Source: Polydrusus tereticollis
Lineage: Eukaryota; Arthropoda; Insecta; Coleoptera; Curculionidae
Assembly (NCBI GenBank): GCA_963920685.1
Contig: OY987326.1
Location: 83,248,103-83,312,102, forward strand
DNA length: 64,000 nucleotides
Direction of reading: 5' to 3'
Positions 31,300-41,228 of the stretch are shown one piece after another (position 1 is the stretch's first letter; every line of letters begins with the position of its first letter). The notes under the pieces are model-generated. The model was not told the origin of the DNA, did not search any database, and saw nothing but the letters and a program-made list of their open reading frames with translations. Position numbers and translations under genes: made by a program.

Positions 31300-32560
31300 T
31301 ACTACTTATATTTATTTACATGTATAATGTTATTCTATATCTAGTTCTGTTTTGTTGTCGCTGACCTCATTGAAATTAATTATAATCGGTTTAATTGCGT
31401 CATGCAGAATAACATAAGAATTTTCTACAGTAATTACATGATGGATTGAATATTTCCAACTACCTGGGGGAATATCATTAACAATTTTTTTTATTAATTC
31501 TACAACGCTATAACTTAAAGTCGGATACCTAACCCTTGATTTTAATTGGTGCCACATGTGCTCTATGGCACTAATAATTCAACAATAAGGTGGGAGCCGT
31601 AGAACACATAGTATGTCCCATTTCCTCTATGTCACAAACACATACAATACGTCACAAAGATATACTTTTTATTATACATTTCGTATTATTTGAACCTGGA
31701 GCCTTACATTATTGACGAGTGTAATAGCTCGCATTGTCCATTACTATCACGCTAGTCTGAGAAAGGTTTGGTAAAAGACAACTTTTGAATCATTCTTCAA
31801 AAAGTTCTGCTGTTGTATCTTCATAGCAGGTCCACGCAGGAGTCTTTATTATTCTTTGCAGAAAGCCCCAGGGCATTTGGGACCCAACCGTTTTCTGACC
31901 CGGCATGTAAAATGGTAATTATTTTCCTTTATTTGACAGAGGTCTTGTTTTACACCTACCGAAAGAATCGGACCATAATTTGGATGATGTGTCAAACCAT
32001 GTCTCATTGATGTAAATTATTTTACCGTTTTCAGAACCAGATTTTCTTATCGATCTTATCGACGACGCCATTTTTGTAATCGCTGGGATTCCATAAGTAC
32101 TTGCTTTTTGTCAATTGTGCGATATTTGAAACCCATTTTAAACAATACTTTCCAAAGGCTAGTGATGCTACAGCTTATTCTGATTTCGTCATTAGTTCGC
32201 CATTGTATCAGAGTTTCTAATGTAGGTACGCGTTGCTCTTCGTACATCGACTTTCCGCCTTATCAAGTCCTTGTCGGCTTCGTCTAAATATTTATTGGAA
32301 CCGGCATCTTTACGCTTCTTTCTTGATTTGATGGGATTTGACACGACTCTTTTTACTGTAGTCAGAGGTATCTTAGTCAGACTACCAGTTTCACTCGCAG
32401 CAGCACAAGCGTTAAGTCACCTGTTAAGTAAAGAGCTATAAACAGTTTTACAATGTTCCCAGCATCGAAAGATAACTACTTTTTCTTTACCGAAATATTT
32501 GAAGAAGCTTTGTCAATGTTTTCCCACGGACGCCACATAATGCTGTTTTAAACGTACAAT
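31300..32560 (-). pseudogene. Tc1-like DDE transposase, decayed
   Basis: Minus-strand reading from about 32540: a DNA-binding region ending SLWKVLFKMGFKYRTIDKKQ (32247-32056); after stops ITILHAGSENGWVPNAL (about 31890); FKSCLLPNLSQTSVIVMDNA with the second catalytic Asp (about 31780); LPPY...AIEHMW with the third acidic residue as Glu (about 31590); and a C-terminal tail (31557-31330). The DDE_3-type order is that of IS630/Tc1-group transposases. The first catalytic Asp region near 32030 is obscured by stops. Confidence 0.75.
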
Positions 32561-32890
32561 ATGATATTTCCTGAAATTATATTGCAATACAACTGAACAC
32601 TTTCCCTAAGAAATAAAGACTGACATTCAATCTCTGAAAATACCTGCTATATGGAGACTTCTAAACATATGAAATTATCTTATTTTAACTTAACCTTACC
32701 CAGAAATCATTATAATGCGGCCCCAAAAATGAATTTTGGGAATTGCCGAGTATACAGTGTGTCCGCTTAAGTTTTGTACATAATATGGGAAACTTTTTTA
32801 ATATTAATTTTACAAAAAAAAAGTTACTCTTTATAAAAGTTCTGCTTACTGAAAAAATAATATTAGACTATTCAAAGTTGAGATAGTATG

Positions 32891-35521
32891 TACAGGGTGT
32901 TCTATTTTTGATAGTTTTATAGGGTATCTCGAAAATCATAAGGAATTTCATAAATCTGATATAGATGTTATGAGTTCTTTTTTTAAGGAAACAATTGCTG
33001 CGAAAACAGATCATGGCTACCTTGTTCCCCTGGACAGCTACAGGGTGATTTTCAAATTTTGACGGTTATTAAAATTCCATGTAACTTCTTTGTTATTATA
33101 GATACGAAAAAACTGTAAATTGATAAAATATGTAGTTTTTTCCGTAAAGTTCAGTGGCATAGCCAGTTTTTTTTTTATTTTGTTTAATTTTTAAGAAATT
33201 GACCCAACTTATATTTTTTCTTATGGGACACCCTGTATATTTTCAATTACGTTTATTCTGCTTACCATTAGCTTTCCAAATATATATACATTTTTGCAGT
33301 TTTCTAAAGAAATAGCTGAGTAATTTGCAAATTACTTTAGATAGGCCTATTTTGCACATAGTAAGCCCCGTTAGTAAGAAAAGGACAAAAGAATATGAAT
33401 GACTAATTATTTTTTTATATGCTTAAAACTCTGAAAATATTTACCTCATCATTTAGTGTCACCAACTTTGGAAATACATCGATTTTGTATTTTTTAAATA
33501 AAAGATAAAGCATAGAAATATAGATCTACAAAACCATTTTTATTTTAAATAAACAACAAAAAAATATACATAACAATTACAACAAATGCTCAAATTGGAG
33601 CCCATTGGCATCGATACATAGCTGGCATCTTCTACGAACACCATTCAGGAAGTTCCGAATATTCAGGTGTTTTATGCTTCTTAAAGCGGCTTCAAAATTT
33701 TGTCTTAGTTCTTCAACCGTATTACTTCTGACGCTGTAAATTTTATTTTTTAAAAATCCCCAAAAATAAAAATCTAATGGGGTGATATCAGGTGAACGGG
33801 CTGGCCACCTAATAGGTCCATTATTTGCAAGCCATTTTTCTCCAAAATTGGTGTTTAGGCAATTTACCACAATGGCTGCGTTGTGGGATGGTGCACCGTC
33901 ATGCTGAAAAAAAAGCTTTTCCCTCTCTTGTAATGGTATATTGTCTAAATAACTGATGATATGTCTTTCCAAAATATTCAAGTAAATCTCGGAATTTAGA
34001 TTTCCTTCAAATATTTCATAGGCTAGAACTCTATTTCCCAATAGAGCCAGCCACACATTAAATCCAAATCGACCCTGATATACTCTATTTACTTGCTGAT
34101 GAGGATTATGATCGGCCCACAGATGATTGTTGTGGTGATTAAATATTCCGTCGCTTGTTACTCGTGTTTCGTCGGTCCAGATTATTTTGGTAAAAAATAA
34201 TTCATCTTCACGCAACATATTTAAATACAAATTGCAAAACTGAAGTCTCCTCTCTGAATCACCAGGATGCAAATGATGAGTTTTTCGAGGTCTGTAACAT
34301 TTAAATTTGTTACTTTTTAACAGACGGGATGATTTTGAGGGTACCACGCCAATATCTTTCTCAATATTTCTAAGTGAAGTGGTCGGATCCGCAGCCACGC
34401 ATGCCAATACATTAATGGTTTCATTTGCTTTATTTTCCTTCTGATAGGTCTTTGGTCTTGCTTTTGAAAACGATCCATAATTAATAAGGTTATTTTCAAG
34501 CCTTTGAAAAATTCTTAAATCAGGTTGCTGCCGCTCCGGATATCTTTCAAAATACAAATCAGATGCTGCCCGACTATTTTTTTGACACTCAAGAAAACAC
34601 TCTAGCATATTATATTTTTCAAAATTTTGGAACTTTTCCATTCTTAACCGCGTATATTAACTTTGCTTTATGACAAATTAAAGACAGACTGACATGTCTA
34701 TAAATAATTTAAAAAAATGATTTTGTTATCCATGGCTTACTAAGAGATTTTTAAATTATTATCTGGTAAAATGTAAAATTTGCAAATGCAAAGAAATTAG
34801 TAGATAAAAAGTCATCATGCATGTATAGAAAATTTCACTTTTAATACAAAAAATATAAAAATAATTAAATAATTATATGAACAATTAAAAAAATTATTAT
34901 TTTTATTTCTTTTAAACATAATTTTGGAAGAAAGCTATTTTAACAAATTACAGAAAATTGGTCGAGCCTTGGGCATAGTGTTGATAATAAAAAATTAATA
35001 ATTTTTAAAATTTTGTATTGCATGTACTAAAATTGAGATATGACATTTTAGAAATGGTGAAATAAGACTTACTCTTTTGTTTTGCTCCTACCTGCCATCG
35101 CCCGCTACGAAAACTGATTACAAATATATATATTTGAAAAGCTAATGGTAAGCAGAATAAACGTAATTGAAAATATACAGGGTGTCCCATAAGAAAAAAT
35201 ATAAGTTGGGTCAATTTCTTAAAAATTAAACAAAATAAAAAAAAACTGGCTACGCCACTGAACTTTACGGAAAAAACTACATATTTTATCAATTTACAGT
35301 TTTTTCGTATCTATAATAACAAAGAAGTTACATGGAATTTTAATAACTGTCAAAATTTGAAAATCACCCTGTAGCTGTCCAGGGGAACAAGGTAGTCATG
35401 ATCTGTTTTCGCAGCAATTGTTTCCTCAAAAAAAGAACTCATAACATCTATATCAGATTTATGAAATTCCTTATGATTTTCGAGATACCCTATAAAACTA
35501 TCAAAAATAGAACACCCTGTA
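32891..35521 (-). mobile_element. Mariner-type transposon with ~400-bp inverted repeats
   Basis: It begins TACAGGGTGTTC and ends with the complement, with TA at each edge. Inverted repeats run for about 400 bp (32891-33290 and 35122-35521) and include internal CAGGGTGATTTTCAAATTTT and GGGACACCCTGTATATTTTC blocks. The middle carries an open transposase on the minus strand. This is the least damaged autonomous-looking DNA transposon in the window. Confidence 0.8.
33577..34641 (-). CDS. Mariner-superfamily transposase, open frame
   Basis: A 354-residue DDE/D transposase, close to full family length (about 340-360). The N-terminal third is a paired-like helix-turn-helix DNA-binding region (ECQKNSRAASDLYFERYPER; later DIGVVPSKSSRLLK). 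The catalytic core has IIWTDETR (first Asp, about residue 155), GRFGFNVWLALLG, FFQHDGAPSHN (second Asp, about 248) and WPARSPDITPLDFYFWGFLK (third Asp). Counting from the second Asp to the Asp of PLDF gives 41 intervening residues, compatible with the DD41D subgroup. No stop or shift is seen, so it may be functional. Remnants at 2145-2526 and 35935-36944 are related. Confidence 0.88.
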   Translation of the reverse strand: MEKFQNFEKYNMLECFLECQKNSRAASDLYFERYPERQQPDLRIFQRLENNLINYGSFSKARPKTYQKENKANETINVLACVAADPTTSLRNIEKDIGVVPSKSSRLLKSNKFKCYRPRKTHHLHPGDSERRLQFCNLYLNMLREDELFFTKIIWTDETRVTSDGIFNHHNNHLWADHNPHQQVNRVYQGRFGFNVWLALLGNRVLAYEIFEGNLNSEIYLNILERHIISYLDNIPLQEREKLFFQHDGAPSHNAAIVVNCLNTNFGEKWLANNGPIRWPARSPDITPLDFYFWGFLKNKIYSVRSNTVEELRQNFEAALRSIKHLNIRNFLNGVRRRCQLCIDANGLQFEHLL

Positions 35522-35526
35522 CAGTG

Positions 35527-37205
35527 TACAGGATGATCAAAAAGTAAAAAAATCAAAATTGACCTACGAGAAAAGTACCCTTAATTTTAATTTTAGAGCA
35601 AAATGGAATAAGAAAATGTTGATTGGCATTAAAAATTATATCTATTTCTACTCTTGTACACTATTATTGAAAATAAATTTGACATTTCAAAAAATATAAT
35701 TTTTTGAAATGATTTATAATTACTAATTGTATTTATTATGCAATTCAAGCTAATAATTATTTATCAATTATTTTTATTCAAAACGTAACCTTTTATTCTT
35801 TATCCCTGTTTTGTAGTAATTTTATGTCGCATTTAAATAATTGATAGAAACATGATAATTTATTTTGGAAAAATACAATTATAATAATAAACATTAAAAT
35901 ATGAATTTAAATAAAAATATTCATTAACTTTCCCTCACTGTACATTTGCCTCGACATAATAATATCCTCCCTCCATTTTAATACATTTAGCCGTTCTTGC
36001 AAAAAATTCTCTTAAAACATTTCTAATCATGGCAGGAGTTATATTTGTAATTGTCTCTCTAATTGCCCTCTCTAAATGGTAAATATTTTGAAATGGCCTT
36101 TGTAGGTATACATTTTGTTTTAAGTAGCACCACAAGAAATAATCGAGGGGCTCAAGTCCGGAGATCTAGCGGGCCAAAAAAGGTCAGAATATCTATTAAT
36201 AACTTTTCCATTAAAAAGGGTATTTAAGTATTGTCTTACATTCCTCGTACTGTGGCATGGTGCACCATCTTGTTGGTACCATATCCGTAGTCTATCGGGT
36301 ATGTGAAATCCATGAAGAAAATAAAACAAATAATTGTTTAAAAAATGCAAGTAACGTTCACCACTTAGGTAAATTTTGTCGAAAAAAAAAGATCCTATTA
36401 TTCTATTTTTGTAAATTCCGCACCACACATTTGTTTAAAATGAGTACTGATCACGTGTCTGTATAGTGAAATTTGGATTAACGTCACTCAGGAAAGGGTT
36501 ATCTTCTAACTCTCCTTGTATTAAAAAACAAAATTCTAAGCGTCGCTCAAAATCACCTGGCTTCAAGGTATGTATAAATTTTGGTTTGTAAGGCCGAGTT
36601 TCGTTTTCATTTAATATTTTTGAAATCGTTCTTTTCCCTACATCATTTGGTAATGTTGTTGACCTTTTCCGCAATGACTTTTTAGGATCTTCTAGTACAG
36701 ACAACATTACTTCGTTCACAGTTTCATTATTTGCAACCCTTGGTTTACGTTTCTTATTGTAGTTATTTTCCACACTTCCAAAGGTCTTGAATTTAGTCAC
36801 TATGTTCCCTACTATTGTAAAAGAAATCATTTTTTCAGGATATCTGCAGTTAAAAATTTCGGCAGTTTCCCGATACGTTTTGTAATTTTCACCAACAATT
36901 AAAATTATTTCAATTTTATCTTGCATACTCAATTTCAACGGCATATTTATCTATAATTAAATATTCAAACTGATGTTTCAGTCAAATAGCATAGCTGACA
37001 GTTAAAATTCAAATTCAGGTGGGAAATGGTGGCAAGATAATGGACATGCCATTAAGAGTTGAGATTTCAATTTTTAAGTTTATTTTCAATAATGGTTTAC
37101 TAAGAGCAGAAACAGATATAATTTTTAATGCCAATCAACATTTTCTTATTCCATTTTGCTCTAAAATTAAAATTAAGGGTACTTTTCTCGTAGGTCAATT
37201 TTGAT
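35527..37205 (-). mobile_element. Second nested mariner-type element
   Basis: Inverted repeats of about 125 bp: 35555-35670 pairs with 37080-37205, sharing AAAATTGACCTACGAGAAAA and ATTTTCTTATTCCATTTTGC blocks. The terminal bases differ: the left begins TACAGGATGATC but the right end lacks its complement. It encodes a frameshifted transposase on the minus strand. Confidence 0.65.
35935..36944 (-). pseudogene. Mariner transposase, frameshifted
   Basis: Three minus-strand pieces in order. 36944-36435 is the DNA-binding half (MPLKLSMQDKIEIILIVGEN; TFGSVENNYNKKRKP; RTISKILNENE). 36428-36120 has MWCGIYKNRIIGSFFF, WYQQDGAPCHST (second catalytic Asp) and WPARSPDLSP. 36135-35935 has YLKQNVYLQRP and the C-terminal tail. 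Frameshifts lie near 36440 and 36135, and the first catalytic Asp motif is lost near 36440. It is not functional as read. Confidence 0.8.
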
Positions 37206-37442
37206 TTTTTTCGTAAAATTAATATTAAAAAAGTTTCCCATATGTACAGAACTTAAGCGGTAGACGACAGCACTTGGCACCCATTTTTTTGCAGTCATTA
37301 AATCAGAACCATTTTTAAAGAACGGTCATTATTTCGGTCCTTCCATGTAAACACGTTAGATTTTTTAAAGGATGGTGTGATCCACCGGTATGGATTTTTT
37401 ATATTTATTAAGCATTAATACTTCACATCATTTAACAGATAC

Positions 37443-37454
37443 ACTATAGTAGTT
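37443..37454. repeat. 12-bp target duplication of SINE, left
   Basis: ACTATAGTAGTT here is repeated at 37782-37793, bracketing the 5S-derived SINE. Confidence 0.8.
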
Positions 37455-37781
37455 TTTTTTTTATTTTTTACTTTTTTACGGTTCGTCGGCGTATCTGAGG
37501 CCATCTAGAACCGGTCATCGACCGTACGGTTTTTAATCGTGCGGTCTACCGACTGGGGAGTGTGAAACGGCACCTTCATCCTACGAGATATCCGATCTCA
37601 TCCGGCCTGTCCGGCGTGAATAGGATGGTTTTGATGTCGATTCATTTTACACTCTTCCCTAAGACAACAGCACGCGGTGTTTCCCAAGCGGTCACCCATC
37701 CAAGAACTAGCCGCGCTCGACACCGCCTAACTTCGGTGATCTGACGGGAACCGGTGCTTTAGGTGTCGCTAGGCCCTTGCG
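37455..37781 (-). mobile_element. 5S rRNA-derived SINE (SINE3-type)
   Basis: A 327-bp retroposon on the minus strand with a 12-bp target duplication. Its 5' head (37781 down to about 37665) closely follows 5S rRNA: the order TCCCGTCAGATCACCGAAGT, TTGGATGGGTGACCGCTTGG and CACCGCGTGCTGTTG is that of insect 5S, including the internal promoter region. An unrelated body of about 150 bp follows, then an A-rich tail (T-tract at 37453-37470 on the + strand). A 5S head with a foreign body and a tail defines SINE3. Confidence 0.8.
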
Positions 37782-37861
37782 ACTATAGTAGTTATAATCA
37801 ACTACTTTCGTCAAGAAGTTTACCCAATTCTGTCTTCAACATTGTCATGTATACTCGGTGC

Positions 37862-37925
37862 AAAACAAAAACAGAAATGAAATGAAATGAAATAAAATGA
37901 AATGAAATGAAATGAAATGAAATGA
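37862..37925. repeat. (AAATG)n microsatellite tail of LINE
   Basis: Tandem GAAAT units; on the minus strand these form the (CATTT)n 3' tail of the adjacent LINE. Short tandem 3' tails are common in CR1/L2-type LINEs. Confidence 0.75.
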
Positions 37926-38020
37926 ATTTTATTAATCCAAGGATCACAAAAAACGGATATAGGACAGGTCATTAACTTATTCCTAAGGTAGAAAATACAA
38001 ATACAATTATTACAATGTAG

Positions 38021-39640
38021 CTAAAAATTTTCATAGTTTAGAAATTCTCCAATTGAATAAAATGCATTTTTTAGTAATATGGTTTTAAGCTTATTGATCA
38101 CAAGATTAGCACTTGCATTTCTAATGGTAACAGGAATTTTGTTAAAAATCACAGCGCCCATGTAAAAGGGATTTTGTCTGTATAATTCCAATCTATGTTG
38201 ATCATACTGAAGGTCATTGCCAAATCTCGTATTGTAGTTATGGAAAGCATTTAATGATGTAAACTTATTATAATTTGACTTAACAAACTTCACGATTTCA
38301 AGAATATAGAGACTCGGCAATGTCAGTATAGATTCGCTTACAAAAACTTCTTTGCATGATTGCTTAAATCCAAGACCAAACAGACACCTGAGTGCTCTTT
38401 TTTGCATCAAAAATACCCTATGGGCAGCAGATGAACCTCCCCAGAGAATAACGCCATATCGAATGATAGATTCGAAATTTGAATAATAGTAAATTTTTAC
38501 AACCTCCTTGCTCAAAATTTGTTTGAGACGATGTAGAGCGTAACAATTGTTAGCACATCTTTTGCAGAGGTAATTAACATGTTCCTTGAAATTCAGAGAC
38601 ATATCTATATGGATGCCTAAGAGTTTAAATGAAGTAACTTGCGCAATTGATTCACCGTTTAATTTTAATAAATTACTTTTTATGTAATGTGCACCATATG
38701 GATGAAACTGCAAAGAAAATGTATTTTTTTGATTGAGGGTAAGTTTGTTTGAAGAAAAGTAAGTTTGGAGAATATCCAGATTTTGTCCAATATTATTTAC
38801 TACCGATGATTCATTGGCGTTGCAAGAAAGTAAAGTAATATCGTCGGCAAATTCACAATGGTAAGTTGTCAAAAAGTTAGAGATGTCATTTGTGTAAAGC
38901 AGAAATAACAAAGGCCCAATCACACTGCCTTGAGGGACACCAACCTCAACCCGTAACTGTGCAGACTGGTGACTTCCAAACAAGACGTATTGTTTTCGAT
39001 TGTTTAAATAAGATTTAAGCAGAGAATTACAATTACCACGAATACCGTAAGCCTGAATTTTTTTCAGCAACCGATCATGATCAACACAGTCAAAGGCCCT
39101 TGTAAGATCCACAAACAGAGCGACCACTTTATTTCCCTCATCCACGTGCTTATAAACTGTATCTAAAATTGAAGAAAGAGCCGAAATTGTAGATTTGCCA
39201 CTGCGGAAGCCATGTTGGGATTCAGATATTACATGGTTTGACTCCAAGAAAGATACAATACGTTTGAATATAATTTTTTCAAAAATTTTTGAGAATACAG
39301 AGAGGAGCGAAATGGGGCGATAGTTGCCCATTTCGCAACGATTTCCCTTCTTAAACAAGCATAACACCTTTGAGATTTTAAGGAGATTTGGAAAGGAACT
39401 TTCTGAAAAGCAAATGTTTATAAGGTAAGACAATGGCTTACACAACTCCTGAGCACAAAGTTTAATTAAAGAAGTAGGAATATCATCTGGTCCACTGGAA
39501 TTTGAATTTTTAAGGTTATTTATAGCATTAATAATTTCGTTTTGAGACACTTTGAATAAATAAATGGATTTATTTAAATGATCTGGCGTGGTAGAAGTAG
39601 GTGATATGTCAGATTTATTAAGTTTATTGTGAAGTTGCAC
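38021..39640 (-). CDS. LINE reverse transcriptase, open C-terminal 539 residues
   Basis: Reverse transcriptase of a Jockey-superfamily LINE, probably CR1/L2 clade. Motifs in order: SSGPDDIPTSLIK, LFKKGNRCEMGNYRPISLLS, SQHGFRSGKSTISAL, FVDLTRAFDCVDHDRLL (first catalytic Asp), VGVPQGSVIGPLLFLLYTND, CEFADDITLL (catalytic FADD pair), FKLLGIHID, then a C-terminal region with QKRALRCLFGLG. No stops interrupt it, so the copy is young, but loss of the endonuclease and 5' promoter makes it dead on arrival. The first Met is not the natural start. Confidence 0.88.
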   Translation of the reverse strand: MQLHNKLNKSDISPTSTTPDHLNKSIYLFKVSQNEIINAINNLKNSNSSGPDDIPTSLIKLCAQELCKPLSYLINICFSESSFPNLLKISKVLCLFKKGNRCEMGNYRPISLLSVFSKIFEKIIFKRIVSFLESNHVISESQHGFRSGKSTISALSSILDTVYKHVDEGNKVVALFVDLTRAFDCVDHDRLLKKIQAYGIRGNCNSLLKSYLNNRKQYVLFGSHQSAQLRVEVGVPQGSVIGPLLFLLYTNDISNFLTTYHCEFADDITLLSCNANESSVVNNIGQNLDILQTYFSSNKLTLNQKNTFSLQFHPYGAHYIKSNLLKLNGESIAQVTSFKLLGIHIDMSLNFKEHVNYLCKRCANNCYALHRLKQILSKEVVKIYYYSNFESIIRYGVILWGGSSAAHRVFLMQKRALRCLFGLGFKQSCKEVFVSESILTLPSLYILEIVKFVKSNYNKFTSLNAFHNYNTRFGNDLQYDQHRLELYRQNPFYMGAVIFNKIPVTIRNASANLVINKLKTILLKNAFYSIGEFLNYENF

Positions 39641-39654
39641 GTCATACCCTTCGA

Positions 39655-40745
39655 GTGACGTCAGTTGTCGACAGTGTTGCTAGCTGGTAACCAAAATATT
39701 CGAGTGAGGGAATTACAGTTTTTTTTTTATAAAAACAAGTTAAATATATATTTCCCCTAGTTTATATATTTGTTTACTGCATAATACCTTTTACCATTAA
39801 CTTTAGTAGATATAACAGTTCTTTTGTTTTCATCTTGCTAAGATTGATCAATCGTATCATTCTGAAAAATCCATGTTTCATCCAAGAAAACGAATTGGTA
39901 CAAGAATGCTTCTTTTTCTTTATTATATTCTTTCAAAAATACCAATCGTTTGAAAGCTACATGGGAAAGTTCCGTAAGCCCTCGCCTCAGTTCATCTTTC
40001 TACCATCCGAAGCCTATTTTCTTGAAGAGGCTTCTTAAAGAGTTAAGACAACCATTAAACAGTTATCTGTCTTTCAATTTCTAGCTTAAAGTTGTCAAAG
40101 TTACTTGATATTCTAAAAAAAGTTACAGCTTATGAATAACCGATGTAAAATATTATAATTTTTAAATAATACAACTTACTTGTTTCGTACATTCTATAAA
40201 TAGTGTCACGGATAGAAATTATATCCAATCTTTATACATTTACAACCCTTTTTGAATTAGAACGTTTGTTTTAAGGTGATTCTAACTAACCTGAACTAAC
40301 CTTAACAACGTAATCGACAGAGATATGTATGTGCACTTTTGTTTCTTTTAATAGAACAGTTTTTTAATGCTATTTATGAGAGGATCTGGAGTTTTTGTTT
40401 CAAAATAGACGTTCAACACGAAACCACAGAACAATTAAGGTTAGTTTTGCATGAAACGTCAAACCAAGTCAACGAACAAGCTGGCGCCACCGCACCGTTT
40501 ACAGTTGTGTTGCCAACTATCGGCCAATAAAATTCAAATTTTAAATATTTTTACAAGATAAGTAAACAAAATATTTGCTATAAGTGGGTTCGTATCAAAG
40601 AAGAGTACTTTAAGTTTGCAATAAATTCAATATCGCATAAAGTTTTAATAACTTTTTGTCCAAATTTAATTTCCTCGTCTTTCCTTACGGATTTACAATT
40701 ATCAGCTGATTGATGACGTGCATCGGTTTTTGTTGTGCATCAACT
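39655..40745 (-). mobile_element. Tc1-like element remnant, second copy
   Basis: Related to 28043-29500 over most of its length and in the same orientation. The minus strand keeps an RLRMVERRTEARAYGTF segment and, near 39880, FLDETWIFQND, which matches the first catalytic Asp region of Tc1-group transposases. The remainder of the catalytic core is gone. Confidence 0.6.
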
Positions 40746-41037
40746 GTAGACATACAATATTCAAATATGATAATATGATGATACGTTACATTACGCCACC
40801 TACATGTAGGCACCACCCCACATAAGCTCACGTTGAGCATAACAACAACAACAACAACAACGAAGTGACTCATAAAGAAAATATTCTCAACATTTTTCCC
40901 CACTTCAATTTATAATACTCTAGAAACGCAAATAATTGTTAATTCCATTTTTGTAAATTAAAACAATATCTAGCTTTCTGCATATTTCATTCCTGAGTTT
41001 AATTTACAACCTACAAAAATTCCTTTACAATTTTCAG
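40746..41037. other. Intron end, no gene recognised
   Basis: Contains an (AAC)n tract at 40842-40862 and a pyrimidine-rich stretch before the acceptor. Confidence 0.5.
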
Positions 41038-41228
41038 ATTCCGATTACCAGCTCGGCTCGGCGGCCCAGACTCCGGGTTTAAATAATTCAGTGATCTCGG
41101 TCTCCGAAAACCCGAATGATTTCAGCAGAGCAGCTCTGCCACCTGCTTCTTCACCGTCCGCGATGCAAAACGTTACGCCCCTAGCGGAAGCGTATTTGGC
41201 GCGTAATAGAAATTTCAATTCACCTAAT
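41038..41228 (+). CDS. Host exon: cytoplasmic tail of the receptor
   Basis: A 191-nt exon with acceptor TTTACAATTTTCAG and donor CCTAAT|GTAAGT. It continues the frame of the exon at 27055-27315: the split codon gives Asp, then SDYQLGSAAQTPGLNN, ISVSENPNDFSRAALPP and AEAYLARNRNFNSPN. It is Ser/Pro/Asn-rich with a Tyr near the start, as expected for a disordered signalling tail. It ends in phase 0. The DNA is much more GC-rich than its surroundings. No further exon is recognisable downstream in the window. Confidence 0.78.

Larger units (their letters stand above)
32753..37266. mobile_element. Outermost of three nested mariner-type elements
   Basis: Ends of about 60 bp match as inverted repeats. 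The left (32753-32816) contains CCGCTTAAGTT and ATATGGGAAACTTTTTTAAT; the right (about 37212-37266) contains the complement. Two further elements, 32891-35521 and about 35527-37205, sit inside it. No coding sequence can be assigned to this outer layer. Confidence 0.6.
37862..39660 (-). mobile_element. 5'-truncated CR1/L2-type LINE
   Basis: Minus-strand LINE with an open RT frame, a short 3' UTR and a pentanucleotide tail. The endonuclease domain is absent, so it is 5'-truncated near 39650, as is usual for target-primed integration. Confidence 0.8.
27316..41037 (+). other. TE-filled intron of the receptor gene
   Basis: GT donor at 27316 and AG acceptor ending at 41037. The phase is consistent: one nucleotide left from the first exon plus two from the next gives an Asp codon. 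The intron carries at least eight transposable elements in both orientations. Confidence 0.7.

Noticed and set aside
37665..37781. Functional 5S rRNA gene
   Set aside because: It is fused to an unrelated body and tail and flanked by a target duplication; substitutions relative to 5S are numerous.
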